A stretch of 64,000 nt of DNA, taken from Microbacterium salitolerans. Lineage in GTDB: Bacteria > Actinomycetota > Actinomycetes > Actinomycetales > Microbacteriaceae. The position numbers were made by a program, and so were the translations under genes. The notes below the pieces were generated by a model. That model worked only from the letters and a program-made list of their open reading frames with translations, made no database searches and was not told where the DNA came from. The DNA lies in assembly GCF_019720895.1 (NCBI RefSeq), contig NZ_JAHKSH010000002.1, positions 434,001-498,000 on the forward strand. The letters are read 5' to 3'. Positions 13,181 to 21,260 of the stretch are shown in pieces (the first letter of the stretch is position 1; each line of letters starts with the position of its first letter).

Positions 13181-13726
13181 TCAGCGCTGGGCGTTCTCGA
13201 GCGAACCCTCGATCTGGACGACGTCCTGGCCCTGGTCGTCGGATGCCTCGTACACGAGGCACTGGATGAGGCGGTCGCCGTCTTCCCACGAGAGCTCGGT
13301 GGGGGAGTAGTAGTTGTACCAGAGCGCCTCGGACTCCTCGAACGGAATGCCGACGAACGTCTCGAACTGGTCGTGACATGTGACGTCGGCGTCGTCCCAG
13401 ATCGCCTGCTGCCCTGGCCACTCGTCGCCGAGATCGAGCTCGTACTCGTGGAAGAACTCGTAGTCGTGCGGCTCCGCGCAGGGGACGACCTCGACCTGCT
13501 CGATCTCTTCGCTGGTGCTCTCGGGCTGGAGCAGGCAGTCGCCCACCTGGATGTCGAAGACCGACTCGTTGCCGCCCTCAGTGACCTCGTCGGTGTCGGC
13601 ATCGCGCTCTGCACCGCCGAACATCGAGCTGATCGAGCCGCATCCCGCGAGGGACGCAGCCGCGAGCGCGACGCCGCCGATCACGGCGACGGTGCGAGCG
13701 GAGCGGATTCGGGTGCGCGTGTGCAT
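13181..13726 (-). CDS. Septum_form-like lipoprotein
   Basis: The 181-residue protein has a lipoprotein signal: basic N-terminus, hydrophobic stretch and lipobox LAGC at about residue 29. The mature part is acidic and has the pattern VGDCLL...VVPCAEPHDYEFF...C...W..GDRLIQCLVY, typical of the actinobacterial Septum_form (PF13845) family, whose role in division is only suggested by name. The paired cysteines are conserved. A possible -10 (TATCCT) lies about 70 bp upstream at 13796-13801. Confidence 0.8.
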   Translation of the reverse strand: MHTRTRIRSARTVAVIGGVALAAASLAGCGSISSMFGGAERDADTDEVTEGGNESVFDIQVGDCLLQPESTSEEIEQVEVVPCAEPHDYEFFHEYELDLGDEWPGQQAIWDDADVTCHDQFETFVGIPFEESEALWYNYYSPTELSWEDGDRLIQCLVYEASDDQGQDVVQIEGSLENAQR

Positions 13727-13841
13727 GGTGTCGTCCTGTCGTTCGTGGGATCCGCGAGGAACGACCGGCTCGCGCCCACCATCCCCCGCGACCAGGATAG
13801 TTCGCGCGCGTTCTCCCATGTGATCCGGGATCGTTCGGGCC

Positions 13842-14408
13842 CTACGCGTCGACGTCGTCGATGCCCGGGATCCAGCTGCTGCCGGGGCGCCCCCAGCCGC
13901 GCTTCTTCGAGATCTTCTGCGCCGTCTTCCAATCACGCTCCGAGATCCGATCGATGTAGATCGTCCCGTCGAGATGGTCGAACTCGTGCTGCATGATGCG
14001 CGCACGCCACCCGCTGACCTCGATGCGGACCGGCTCGCCCTCAAGGTCGCTACCGGTGACGACGACGCGATCGGAACGGCGCAGGGGGAAGGACTCGCCG
14101 GGGAACGAGAGGCAGCCCTCCGACTCCGTGTCGGGGTCGGGGTCGCCCGGCTCCGTCGGCGTCATCCACAGCTCGGGGTTGATGATCTCGCCCCGCCAGG
14201 GGCTCCCCTCGTCGTCTTCGTACGCATACGTGTAGATGCGGAGACCGACACCCACCTGAGGTGCCGCGAGGCCGACGCCGGGAGCGGCGTCCATCGTCTC
14301 GTACATGTCGGCGACGAGCGCGCGGATCTCTTCGGTGACCGTCTCGACGGACTCGGCGGGGGCGTGGAGAACCGGGTCTCCCCAGATGCGGATGGGCAGA
14401 ATGGCCAT
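13842..14408 (-). CDS. def: Peptide deformylase
   Basis: Deformylase removes the N-formyl group from nascent proteins. The 188-residue protein has all three signatures: GVGLAAPQVG, EGCLSFPG with the metal-binding Cys, and HEFDHLDG with two metal-binding His and the catalytic Glu. The ATG is preceded by TAGCCT (14415-14420) with six intervening bases, which suggests a leaderless mRNA. The C-terminal 'KKRGWGRPGSSWIPG' tail is common in actinobacterial Def. Confidence 0.95.
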   Translation of the reverse strand: MAILPIRIWGDPVLHAPAESVETVTEEIRALVADMYETMDAAPGVGLAAPQVGVGLRIYTYAYEDDEGSPWRGEIINPELWMTPTEPGDPDPDTESEGCLSFPGESFPLRRSDRVVVTGSDLEGEPVRIEVSGWRARIMQHEFDHLDGTIYIDRISERDWKTAQKISKKRGWGRPGSSWIPGIDDVDA

Positions 14409-14478
14409 CCCTTAAGGCTACTGAATACTTCTGGATGCCTGCATGGTCAGCCAGCCGTCAGCCACTAGTCTCGAACAC

Positions 14479-15495
14479 GTGATGAGGGGAATGGGGAGCG
14501 CCGAGATGGTACCGGCCGCGTCCGACGAATTGGTCGGGCTGTTCGACAACCCTGGCCTGCTTCTCGGCATCCCCCTCGCGATCGCCGGAGCGGTGTTCAT
14601 GTCGCTCGGTGCGCAGTACCAGAGCCGCGGCGTGCGCAAGGTCGAGAAGCTCGAGGGGGCCAGCGGTCATGCCGGCCTCAACACGGCCCACCTGCTGCAG
14701 CTGCTGCGTCGCCCGTCGTGGATCAGCGGCACGCTGCTGCTCGGCGCCGCGATCGTGTGTCAGCTCGCAGCGCTCTCGGTCGCACCGCTCATCGTCGTCC
14801 AGCCGCTCGGAGCGATCTCGCTCGTCATCACGACGCTGCTCAACGCCCGGGTGTCGGGTCATACGCCGACTCGTGCATCGCTCACGGCGATCGGGCTGTG
14901 CATCGGCGGAATCTTCGTCTTCGTGTTCTTCGCCGCCCTGTACGCGGTCGAGAGCCCGATCAGCGACATGCAGCTGCTCACCCTGCTCGCGATCCTCCTG
15001 ATCGTGCTCATCGTCGTCGGCACCGCCTGGCTCCTCTTCAAGACCCGAGCAGGAGCCCTGTTCTACATCTCGGCGGCGGGAATCCTCTACGGCTTCGTCG
15101 CGACGCTCGCGAAGGTCGTGATCGTGCGGATCCAAGCCGGCGACGTCAACATGGTGACGATCGCGTGCGCGGTCTCGCTCGCCGCCGCGGCACTCGCCGG
15201 TGCGTACTTCGTGCAGACGGCCTATTCGTCGGGCCCCCCTGACCTCGTGATCGCCGGGCTCACAGTGATCGACCCGATCGTCGCCGTGGCGATCGGTGCG
15301 AGTCTCCTCGGCGAGGCGGCCCGCACGCCCGTCTGGACTCTCGTCATCTGGGTACTCGCGGGCACTGCTGCGACGGTCGGCGTGATCATGCTGGCGAAGA
15401 GCCACCCGCAGGTGCTCAGCGAGAGCCAGGAGCTCCCGTTCCGGCGAGGAAGCGGCAGCACCTCCGATTCCGGCAGCGACACGGAGGGCCGGTAG
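14479..15495 (+). CDS. DMT-superfamily (NIPA-like) membrane protein
   Basis: This 338-residue protein has about nine hydrophobic segments arranged like a drug/metabolite-transporter superfamily member. The 'SVAPLIVVQPLGAISLVITTLLNARVSG' region resembles the NIPA-type Mg transporter branch, but the substrate is unknown. The start is ambiguous: TAGTCT (14466-14471) lies seven bases before GTG 14479, and ATG 14482, 14491 and 14506 are all in frame; GGGGAG before 14506 could also serve. The C-terminal 30 residues are polar and Ser/Asp-rich. Confidence 0.75.
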   Translation: MMRGMGSAEMVPAASDELVGLFDNPGLLLGIPLAIAGAVFMSLGAQYQSRGVRKVEKLEGASGHAGLNTAHLLQLLRRPSWISGTLLLGAAIVCQLAALSVAPLIVVQPLGAISLVITTLLNARVSGHTPTRASLTAIGLCIGGIFVFVFFAALYAVESPISDMQLLTLLAILLIVLIVVGTAWLLFKTRAGALFYISAAGILYGFVATLAKVVIVRIQAGDVNMVTIACAVSLAAAALAGAYFVQTAYSSGPPDLVIAGLTVIDPIVAVAIGASLLGEAARTPVWTLVIWVLAGTAATVGVIMLAKSHPQVLSESQELPFRRGSGSTSDSGSDTEGR

Positions 15496-15508
15496 GCTCG
15501 AACCGCAC

Positions 15509-15583
15509 GGGGCGGTAGCCAAGCTGGTCAAGGCAGCGAGCTCATAACTCGACGACTCGTGGGTTCAAGTCCCACCCGCCCTA
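15509..15583 (+). tRNA. tRNA-Met (CAT), elongator type
   Basis: Acceptor GGGGCGG pairs with CCGCCCT with a G-U pair at the end; the T-arm is GTGGG/CCCAC; the anticodon loop CTCATAA carries CAT. CCA is not encoded. The first anticodon-stem pair is a G-A mismatch. The initiator features (unpaired 1-72, three G-C pairs in the anticodon stem) are absent. A CAT-bearing tRNA-Ile2 is the alternative. TAGGCT (15493-15498), overlapping the preceding stop codon, is a likely -10. Confidence 0.85.
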
Positions 15584-15595
15584 CGAACTCCAGTG

Positions 15596-15624
15596 TTGTC
15601 ATTCGTCGCGACGTGCGTCACAAT
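15596..15624 (+). promoter_or_regulatory. Possible promoter of the DUF3145 gene
   Basis: TTGTCA (15596-15601) and CACAAT (15619-15624) are 17 bp apart. A small hairpin follows in the 5' UTR: GTCAGGT...ACCTGAC, 15667-15696, with AGGGGAAG in the loop. Confidence 0.4.
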
Positions 15625-15710
15625 ACGAGTACAGCCGAATACGTCGCATCGCCGGATCACACGCCGGTCAGGTACGGAGGGGAAGCCGCACCTGACGAAA
15701 CGGAGAGATC

Positions 15711-16208
15711 ATGGCGACACCAGTTGCGCGCGGAGTGGTCTTCATTCACTCCGCGCCGAAGGCACTGTGCCCGCACCTTGAATGGGCAGTCGGGCGCTCG
15801 ATCGGTCGTGCCGTGAACTTCGCCTGGCAGGACCAGGGCGTCCTGCACGGGTCGCGGCGCACGGAGTTCGTCTGGGACGGCCCCGCCGGGACGGGCGCCG
15901 CCATCGCGACGGCGATCCGCGGGTGGGAGCACCTGCGCTTCGAGGTGACGGAGGACCCGACCGCACGCTCCGTCGGTGGTCGTTGGATGCACACGCCCGA
16001 CCTCGGAATCCACTTCTCTCAGATGGACGCCTCGGGCAGCATCGTCGTGCCGGAGGAGCGCGTGCGAGCCGCCCTGGAGCAGCGGGATCCGCTCGAGATG
16101 CGTCGTGAACTCGACATCGCGCTCGGCACGGCATGGGACGACGAGCTCGAGGTCTTTCGGACGGCTGGCGATCACGCCCCCGTCGTATGGCTGCACCAGG
16201 TCGGCTGA
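15711..16208 (+). CDS. DUF3145 family protein
   Basis: The 165-residue soluble protein matches the pattern of the actinobacteria-specific DUF3145 family: 'RGVVFIHSAPKALCPHLEWA' at the start, the RTEFVWDGP segment, 'GGRWMHTPDLGIHF' in the middle and 'DDELEVFRTAGD' near the end. The function is unknown; the gene is conserved near fab genes in relatives (from memory). The ATG is preceded by GGAGAGATC. Confidence 0.85.
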   Translation: MATPVARGVVFIHSAPKALCPHLEWAVGRSIGRAVNFAWQDQGVLHGSRRTEFVWDGPAGTGAAIATAIRGWEHLRFEVTEDPTARSVGGRWMHTPDLGIHFSQMDASGSIVVPEERVRAALEQRDPLEMRRELDIALGTAWDDELEVFRTAGDHAPVVWLHQVG

Positions 16209-16224
16209 CCCGCGCACACAGACG

Positions 16225-16262
16225 ACAGCGCCCTCCGGGAGAACACTCGCGGAGGGCGCTGT
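16225..16262. terminator. Bidirectional terminator between DUF3145 gene and fabF
   Basis: ACAGCGCCCTCCG (16225-16237) and CGGAGGGCGCTGT (16250-16262) form a perfect 13-bp stem with a 12-nt loop between two convergent stop codons. Confidence 0.8.
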
Positions 16263-16277
16263 GATGCTCAGGCGGCG

Positions 16278-17519
16278 TCAGTCATCGTACGACGCGAACG
16301 CCGCGACGGCGTTGTGACCGCCGAAGCCGAAGGAGTTGCTGATCGCGAGCTGAGGACCATCGCCCAGCGGCTGCGGATCCGCCGACACGCGGACGGGGAT
16401 CTCGGGATCCTGATTGTGCAGGTTGATCGTCGGGGGAGCGAGGCGCTCGCGCACCGCCAGGACCGAGAAGACCGACTCGATCGCTCCGGTGCCGCCGAGG
16501 AGATGACCCGTCGACGCCTTCGTCGCCGATACGGGAATCGACGTGGCACGGTCGCCGAACACGTTCTTCAGCGCCTGGAACTCGGCGGGGTCGCCCACCG
16601 GGGTCGATGTCGCGTGCGCGTTGATGTGCGTGACGTCGTCCGGGGTCGCGCCCGCTGCGTCGAGCGCCTGCAGCATGGCGCGCGCGGCGCCCTGGCCCGA
16701 CGGGTCGTTCGCCGTGATGTGATGTGAATCGGCGGTGACGCCGGTCCCGACGAGCTCTGCATAGATCTTCGCGCCACGCGCGAGGGCATGCTCTTCCGTC
16801 TCGAGGATGAGGACGGCCGCGCCCTCGCCCATGACGAAGCCGTCTCGATCGGCATCGTACGGACGCGACGCGGTCGAGGGGTCGTCGTTGCGGCGAGAGA
16901 GCGCCTGCATCGAGCTGAAGGAGGCGATCGTGATCGGGTGGATCGCCGATTCGGCACCGCCGGCGATGACGACGTCGGCGACGCCCGACTGCAGGTGCGC
17001 GTATGCGCTGTCCAGCGACTCGACGCTCGAAGCGCACGCGGATGCCACGGTGCGCGCGAACGCGCGGGCGCCGAAGTGCAGAGAGAGGAAGCCAGCCGCG
17101 GAGTTCGGCATCAGCATGGGGACCGTCATCGGCATGACCCGACGCGGGCCCTTCTCGCGCAGCGTGTCCCAGGCGTCGAGCAGCGTCCAGACGCCGCCGA
17201 TGCCCGTCGCGAAGTCGACGCCGAGACGCTCGGGGTCGACATCCGGTGCTCCAGCATCGCTCCACGCCTCGAGGGCGGCGACGAGGGCGAACTGCGTCGA
17301 GATGTCGAGGCGCTTGGCCGTCGGGCGGTCGAGGACGGTGCCGGGACGGACGGTGGCCTCAGCCGCGAACGTGACGGGGAGGTTGTACTCCTCGACCCAG
17401 TCGTATTCGAGCGCACGGGCGCCTGAGACGCCGTCGAGCAGGTTCTTCCAGTTGTCCGACGCGTTTCCGCCGAGTGCCGATGTGGCGCCGATTCCGGTCA
17501 CGACGATGCGCTTGGTCAT
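16278..17519 (-). CDS. fabF: 3-oxoacyl-ACP synthase II
   Basis: FabF elongates acyl-ACP with malonyl-ACP in type II fatty-acid synthesis. The 413-residue thiolase-fold protein has the nucleophile in ACASSVES, the two active-site histidines in NAHATSTPVGD and KASTGHLLGG, and the GFGGHNA C-terminal loop. It is last in the fabD-fabH-acpP-fabF group. A strong hairpin separates it from acpP, which may lower its expression relative to the carrier protein. Confidence 0.96.
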   Translation of the reverse strand: MTKRIVVTGIGATSALGGNASDNWKNLLDGVSGARALEYDWVEEYNLPVTFAAEATVRPGTVLDRPTAKRLDISTQFALVAALEAWSDAGAPDVDPERLGVDFATGIGGVWTLLDAWDTLREKGPRRVMPMTVPMLMPNSAAGFLSLHFGARAFARTVASACASSVESLDSAYAHLQSGVADVVIAGGAESAIHPITIASFSSMQALSRRNDDPSTASRPYDADRDGFVMGEGAAVLILETEEHALARGAKIYAELVGTGVTADSHHITANDPSGQGAARAMLQALDAAGATPDDVTHINAHATSTPVGDPAEFQALKNVFGDRATSIPVSATKASTGHLLGGTGAIESVFSVLAVRERLAPPTINLHNQDPEIPVRVSADPQPLGDGPQLAISNSFGFGGHNAVAAFASYDD

Positions 17520-17557
17520 TCGTGGTTTCCTTGCTGCGAAGTGTGTGAGGTGACGAC

Positions 17558-17587
17558 GGTGCCGCGCCGGGAGCCCGACGCGGCACC
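17558..17587 (-). terminator. Hairpin between acpP and fabF
   Basis: GGTGCCGCG (17558-17566) pairs with CGCGGCACC (17579-17587), with an inner CGGG/CCCG stem. It lies in the 76-bp gap before fabF and may act as a partial terminator or mRNA-stability element. Confidence 0.55.
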
Positions 17588-17595
17588 CGGCCGAG

Positions 17596-17844
17596 TCACT
17601 CGGCGTTCGACGTGATGAAGTCGACGGCGTTCTTGACGGTCTTGAGGTTCTTGACCTCGTCGTCGGGGATCGTGACGCCGAACTTCTCTTCGGCGTTGAC
17701 GACGATCGTCATCATCGAGATCGAGTCGATGTCGAGGTCGTCGGTGAACGACTTCTCGAGAGCGACCTCGCCGGCGTCGATTCCGGTCTCGTCGGTGATG
17801 AGCTCTGCGAGTCCGGCGAGGACCTCGTCGTTGGTGAGTGCCAT
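17596..17844 (-). CDS. acpP: Acyl carrier protein
   Basis: The 82-residue acidic protein has the phosphopantetheine site DLDIDSIS, with the modified serine at about residue 41, and the helix pattern of ACP. It follows fabH and precedes fabF, as in other actinobacteria with type II synthases. GGAGAG before the ATG is a good ribosome site. Confidence 0.96.
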   Translation of the reverse strand: MALTNDEVLAGLAELITDETGIDAGEVALEKSFTDDLDIDSISMMTIVVNAEEKFGVTIPDDEVKNLKTVKNAVDFITSNAE

Positions 17845-17890
17845 GGGGATCTCTCCTTGTTCGTGGCTGTCAGGGGTTCGATCAGGAAAC

Positions 17891-17910
17891 CGCCCCTCAG
17901 TCTAGGGGCG
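17891..17910 (-). terminator. Short hairpin between fabH and acpP
   Basis: CGCCCCT and AGGGGCG (7 bp, six-base loop) lie just after the fabH stop and are followed on the minus strand by GTTTCC. A weak or processing-type terminator is plausible and could raise acpP relative to the upstream genes through RNA processing. Confidence 0.45.
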
Positions 17911-17922
17911 AAGAGGGAGCTG

Positions 17923-18924
17923 TCAGGGGAGGACGACGACCTGCGCGGCGTACACCAGGCCCGCACCGAAGCCGATCTGCAGCGAGAGGCCACCCGAGAG
18001 CTCGGGGTGCTCCTCGAGCAGTCGGTGCGTCGCGAGCGGGATCGACGCGGCGGAGGTGTTGCCCGTCGACTCGATGTCACGGCCGATGATGACCGTCTCG
18101 GGAAGGCCGAGCTGCTTCGCGAACTCGTCGATGATGCGGCGATTCGCCTGGTGCGGAACGAACGCCGCGAGGTCTTCGGGCTTCACACCGGCGTCATCGA
18201 GTGCCTTCTTCGCGACCTTCGCCATATCCCAGACCGCCCAGCGGAAGACGCTCGGGCCCTCCTGACGCAGCGTGGGCCATTCGCCCTCGCCGTCGCGGAA
18301 CTGGGTGAGAGTGCGGTTCATGCCGACGACGTCGGCACGGGATCCGTCGGACCCCCACTGCGACATCGAGACACCCGCGACATCGCTGGGACCGAGAACC
18401 GCCGCCCCGGCGCCGTCGCCGAGGAGGAAGGAGATCGAGCGGTCGGTCGGATCGACGACGTCGCTGAGCTTCTCGGCTCCGACGACGACGGCGTACTTCG
18501 TCGCGCCCGTGCGGATGAGCGCGTCGGCCTGCGCAATGCCGTAGCAGTACCCGGCGCAGGCGGCGTTCGTGTCGTAGGCGGCTGCGGGCGTCGCGCCGAT
18601 CGCATCGGCGACGAGGGCCGCCATCGACGGCGTCTGCTGCATGTTGCTGATGGTGGCGCAGATCACGAGGCCGATCTCGGTGGGTTCGATCCCTGCCTTC
18701 TCGACGGCCTCCTTGGCGGCGACGATCGCGAGATCCGTCGCGCTCGTGCTCTTGTCGGCGCGAACTCGCGTGACGATGCCGGTGCGCTGGCGGATCCACT
18801 CGTCGCTCGAGTCGATCGGGCCGACGAGGTCGTCGTTCGGAACGACGTTCTCGCCGCGCGCCGCTCCCATGGAGAGGATTCGCGAGTGGGCGTGTGTGGG
18901 TGCTTCTGTGAGGGCAGCGGTCAT
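17923..18924 (-). CDS. fabH: 3-oxoacyl-ACP synthase III
   Basis: FabH starts fatty-acid synthesis by condensing acyl-CoA with malonyl-ACP; in this group branched-chain starters are expected. The 333-residue protein has the catalytic cysteine in NAACAGYCYG, histidine in VPHQANRRI and asparagine in STGNTSAAS. The ATG at 18924 is preceded by AGGAAGA. It is 23 bp after fabD. Confidence 0.95.
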   Translation of the reverse strand: MTAALTEAPTHAHSRILSMGAARGENVVPNDDLVGPIDSSDEWIRQRTGIVTRVRADKSTSATDLAIVAAKEAVEKAGIEPTEIGLVICATISNMQQTPSMAALVADAIGATPAAAYDTNAACAGYCYGIAQADALIRTGATKYAVVVGAEKLSDVVDPTDRSISFLLGDGAGAAVLGPSDVAGVSMSQWGSDGSRADVVGMNRTLTQFRDGEGEWPTLRQEGPSVFRWAVWDMAKVAKKALDDAGVKPEDLAAFVPHQANRRIIDEFAKQLGLPETVIIGRDIESTGNTSAASIPLATHRLLEEHPELSGGLSLQIGFGAGLVYAAQVVVLP

Positions 18925-18947
18925 GTCTTCTTCCTGCGGCCGGCGGA

Positions 18948-19880
18948 TCAGTTGTCGGTGCCGGCGAGAAGGTCGCGCGCTGCGGCCAGGTCGTCGGGGG
19001 TCTTGAGCGCCACGGCGGGGGTGCCGCGGAGGCCGCGCTTCGCGAGGCCGACGAGGGCGCCCGCGGGCGTGAACTCGACGAGTCCCGTCAGTCCTGCGTC
19101 CGCGAACGCCGTCATGCACAGGTCCCAGCGCACGGGATTCTGCACCTGGCGCACGATGAGCTCGAGTGCGTGAGCGCCGCGCGTGGTCTGCGAGCCGTCG
19201 CTGTTGGTCCAGAGGCGGAGCACCGGGTCCGCGACGCTCGAGATCGCGGCGACCGCCGTCTGCAGTGCGTCGGCGGCGGGCGCCATATAGCTCGTGTGGA
19301 ATGCTCCCGCGACCTGGAGAGGGATGACCCGCGCCCCGCGTGGGGCGTTCTCGCCGAGGGCGGTGAGTCCGTCGCGTGCGCCAGCGGCCACGATCTGGCC
19401 GGCTCCGTTGTAGTTGGCGGGAGAGAGGTCTGCCGAGCCGATCGCGTCGAGGACCTGATCCTCTTTGCCGCCGACGACGGCGCTCATCCCTGTGTCGGCG
19501 AGTGCCGCGGCGTCGGCCATGGCACGGCCTCGGGCGCCGACCAGGCGCATGCCGTCGTCGTCGCTGATCACGCCGGCCGCGACGAGGGCGGCGATCTCTC
19601 CGACGGAGTGCCCGGCGACCCCGCTGAACGAGGCGCGCTCAGCTTCGGTCAGCTGCCACCACGACAGCAGGCTCGCGGCGACGATGAGCGGCTGGGCGAT
19701 CTTCGTGTCGCGGATCGCCTCGGCATCCCATTCCGTGCCCGCGGCGACGAGATCGACTCCTGCGGCCTCCGAATAGCGGTCGAGGCGCTCGCGGGCGCCA
19801 TCGATCTCGAGCCAGGGGGCGAGGAAGCCGGGGGTCTGGGAGCCCTGTCCGGGGAATGCGGCGACAATCACTCTGTCCAT
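18948..19880 (-). CDS. fabD: Malonyl-CoA:ACP transacylase
   Basis: FabD moves malonyl groups from CoA to ACP. The 310-residue protein begins FPGQGSQ and has the nucleophile in GHSVGEI, the acyl-binding Arg in the GARGRAM segment and His in 'GAFHTSYM'. Its first-in-operon position behind fasR matches Streptomyces. The start at 19880 gives the family N-terminus directly. Confidence 0.95.
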   Translation of the reverse strand: MDRVIVAAFPGQGSQTPGFLAPWLEIDGARERLDRYSEAAGVDLVAAGTEWDAEAIRDTKIAQPLIVAASLLSWWQLTEAERASFSGVAGHSVGEIAALVAAGVISDDDGMRLVGARGRAMADAAALADTGMSAVVGGKEDQVLDAIGSADLSPANYNGAGQIVAAGARDGLTALGENAPRGARVIPLQVAGAFHTSYMAPAADALQTAVAAISSVADPVLRLWTNSDGSQTTRGAHALELIVRQVQNPVRWDLCMTAFADAGLTGLVEFTPAGALVGLAKRGLRGTPAVALKTPDDLAAARDLLAGTDN

Positions 19881-19963
19881 TGTTCCGGGGCGCTCCTCGC
19901 GGTGGCTGGCGGCACTCTCACAAGAATCCTCGCTCGGGTTGTGGGAATGCGATGAATGATCGG

Positions 19964-21193
19964 TCACCGACGCTCCGCTCGGCGCGTGGCGGGGCGACGT
20001 TTCGCGACGTCCGAGGATCCGATCGACCCCAGGATGAGCGCCGTCTGGAGGATGAGGGCTTCACGCGGTCCGGTGGCGTCCCACCCGATGACGTCGCTGA
20101 CGCGCTTCAGGCGGTAGCGCACCGTGTTCGGATGCACGAACAGCTCACGTGCCGTGGCCTCCAGAGAGCGGCCGTTGTCGAGATAGCTCCACAGCGTCGT
20201 GACGAGGTCGGTCGAGTGGCCCTCGAGTGGGCGGTAGACGCGCTCCACGAGCGTCTGCTTTGCGAGCACATCGCCCGCGAGCGACCGCTCCGGGAGCAGA
20301 TCGTCGGCTTCCACGGGACGTGGGGCGCCGCGCCATGAGGCCGCGACGGCGAAGCCCGCGAGCGATGCGCGCGCGCTGCGACTGGCGTCGACGAGCGCCG
20401 GTACGGTCGGGCCGAGCACGAGGTGCCCGGCTCCGAAGTGCGGCTCGAGCTCGGAGGCGATGTCGAGGAAGCTGAGCTGGTCGTCATCCTGCGTGGGCTC
20501 CTGCCCGGGATCCTCCGCACGTCCGAGCACGAGCACGAGGCGAGAGCCCTGGACTCCGATGAGCACGTCGACGCCGAGCTTGCGCGCACGCCGGCGCACC
20601 TGGTCGACGTCGAACATCGACGGCGTCGTGCCGACGAGGACGCTCACCTCGCCATGGCCGTGCCATCCGAGGGCCGCGATGCGACTGGGCAGTTCGTCGT
20701 CGGCTTCGCCCGTGAGGATCGTGTCGACGACGAGCGCTTCGAGCCGTGCGTCCCACAGCCCGCGCGACTCGGCGGCGCGGGCGTACACATCGGCCGCCGT
20801 GAAGGCGACTTCGCGGGAATAGAGCAGCATGGCCTCACGCAGGTGCTCGCCGCGGCCCGCGACCTTCTCCTCCATCGCGTCGACCGTGACGCGCACGAGC
20901 TGGAGCGTCTGCTGGAGGCTCACGCTGCGCAGAAGCTCACGGGGAGCCGCGGCGAAGATGTCCGCGGCGATCGTCGGCGTCTCGCGAGGGTCCTCGTACC
21001 ACTCGATGAAGGACGTGATACCGGCCTGCGCGACGAGGCCCACGGCCGAACGTCGTGCGGGCGGCATGTCCGAATACCACGGGAGCGTGTCCTCGAGGCG
21101 GCGCAGAGTGGCCGTGGCGATGTCACCCGAGATGCGACGAAGCCACGCCAACGTGGACTTCTTGTCCATGGACGCGCGCGTGCTGTCTGTCAT
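19964..21193 (-). CDS. fasR: FasR-type fatty-acid synthesis regulator (PucR/CdaR C-terminal HTH)
   Basis: The 409-residue protein has a C-terminal helix-turn-helix (SLEATARELFVHPNTVRYRLKRV), typical of the PucR/CdaR family, preceded by a GGDEF-like fold and an N-terminal sensing region starting 'TLAWLRRISGDIATATLRRLEDTLPWY'. In Streptomyces the homologous FasR sits directly upstream of fabDHPF and activates it; the same position here supports that role. Ribosome site GGGAG precedes the ATG. The gene is separated from aceE by a terminator. Confidence 0.85.
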   Translation of the reverse strand: MTDSTRASMDKKSTLAWLRRISGDIATATLRRLEDTLPWYSDMPPARRSAVGLVAQAGITSFIEWYEDPRETPTIAADIFAAAPRELLRSVSLQQTLQLVRVTVDAMEEKVAGRGEHLREAMLLYSREVAFTAADVYARAAESRGLWDARLEALVVDTILTGEADDELPSRIAALGWHGHGEVSVLVGTTPSMFDVDQVRRRARKLGVDVLIGVQGSRLVLVLGRAEDPGQEPTQDDDQLSFLDIASELEPHFGAGHLVLGPTVPALVDASRSARASLAGFAVAASWRGAPRPVEADDLLPERSLAGDVLAKQTLVERVYRPLEGHSTDLVTTLWSYLDNGRSLEATARELFVHPNTVRYRLKRVSDVIGWDATGPREALILQTALILGSIGSSDVAKRRPATRRAERR

Positions 21194-21214
21194 ATCACTC
21201 CCTTGTGCGACAAC

Positions 21215-21244
21215 CGGGCGGGACTCCCGAAGGAGCCCCGCCCG
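21215..21244 (-). terminator. aceE terminator
   Basis: A 13-position stem (21215-21227 with 21232-21244, one mismatch) closes a CGAA loop right after the aceE stop codon and before fasR. Confidence 0.75.
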
Positions 21245-21260
21245 TCAGCTGTCGGTCGGA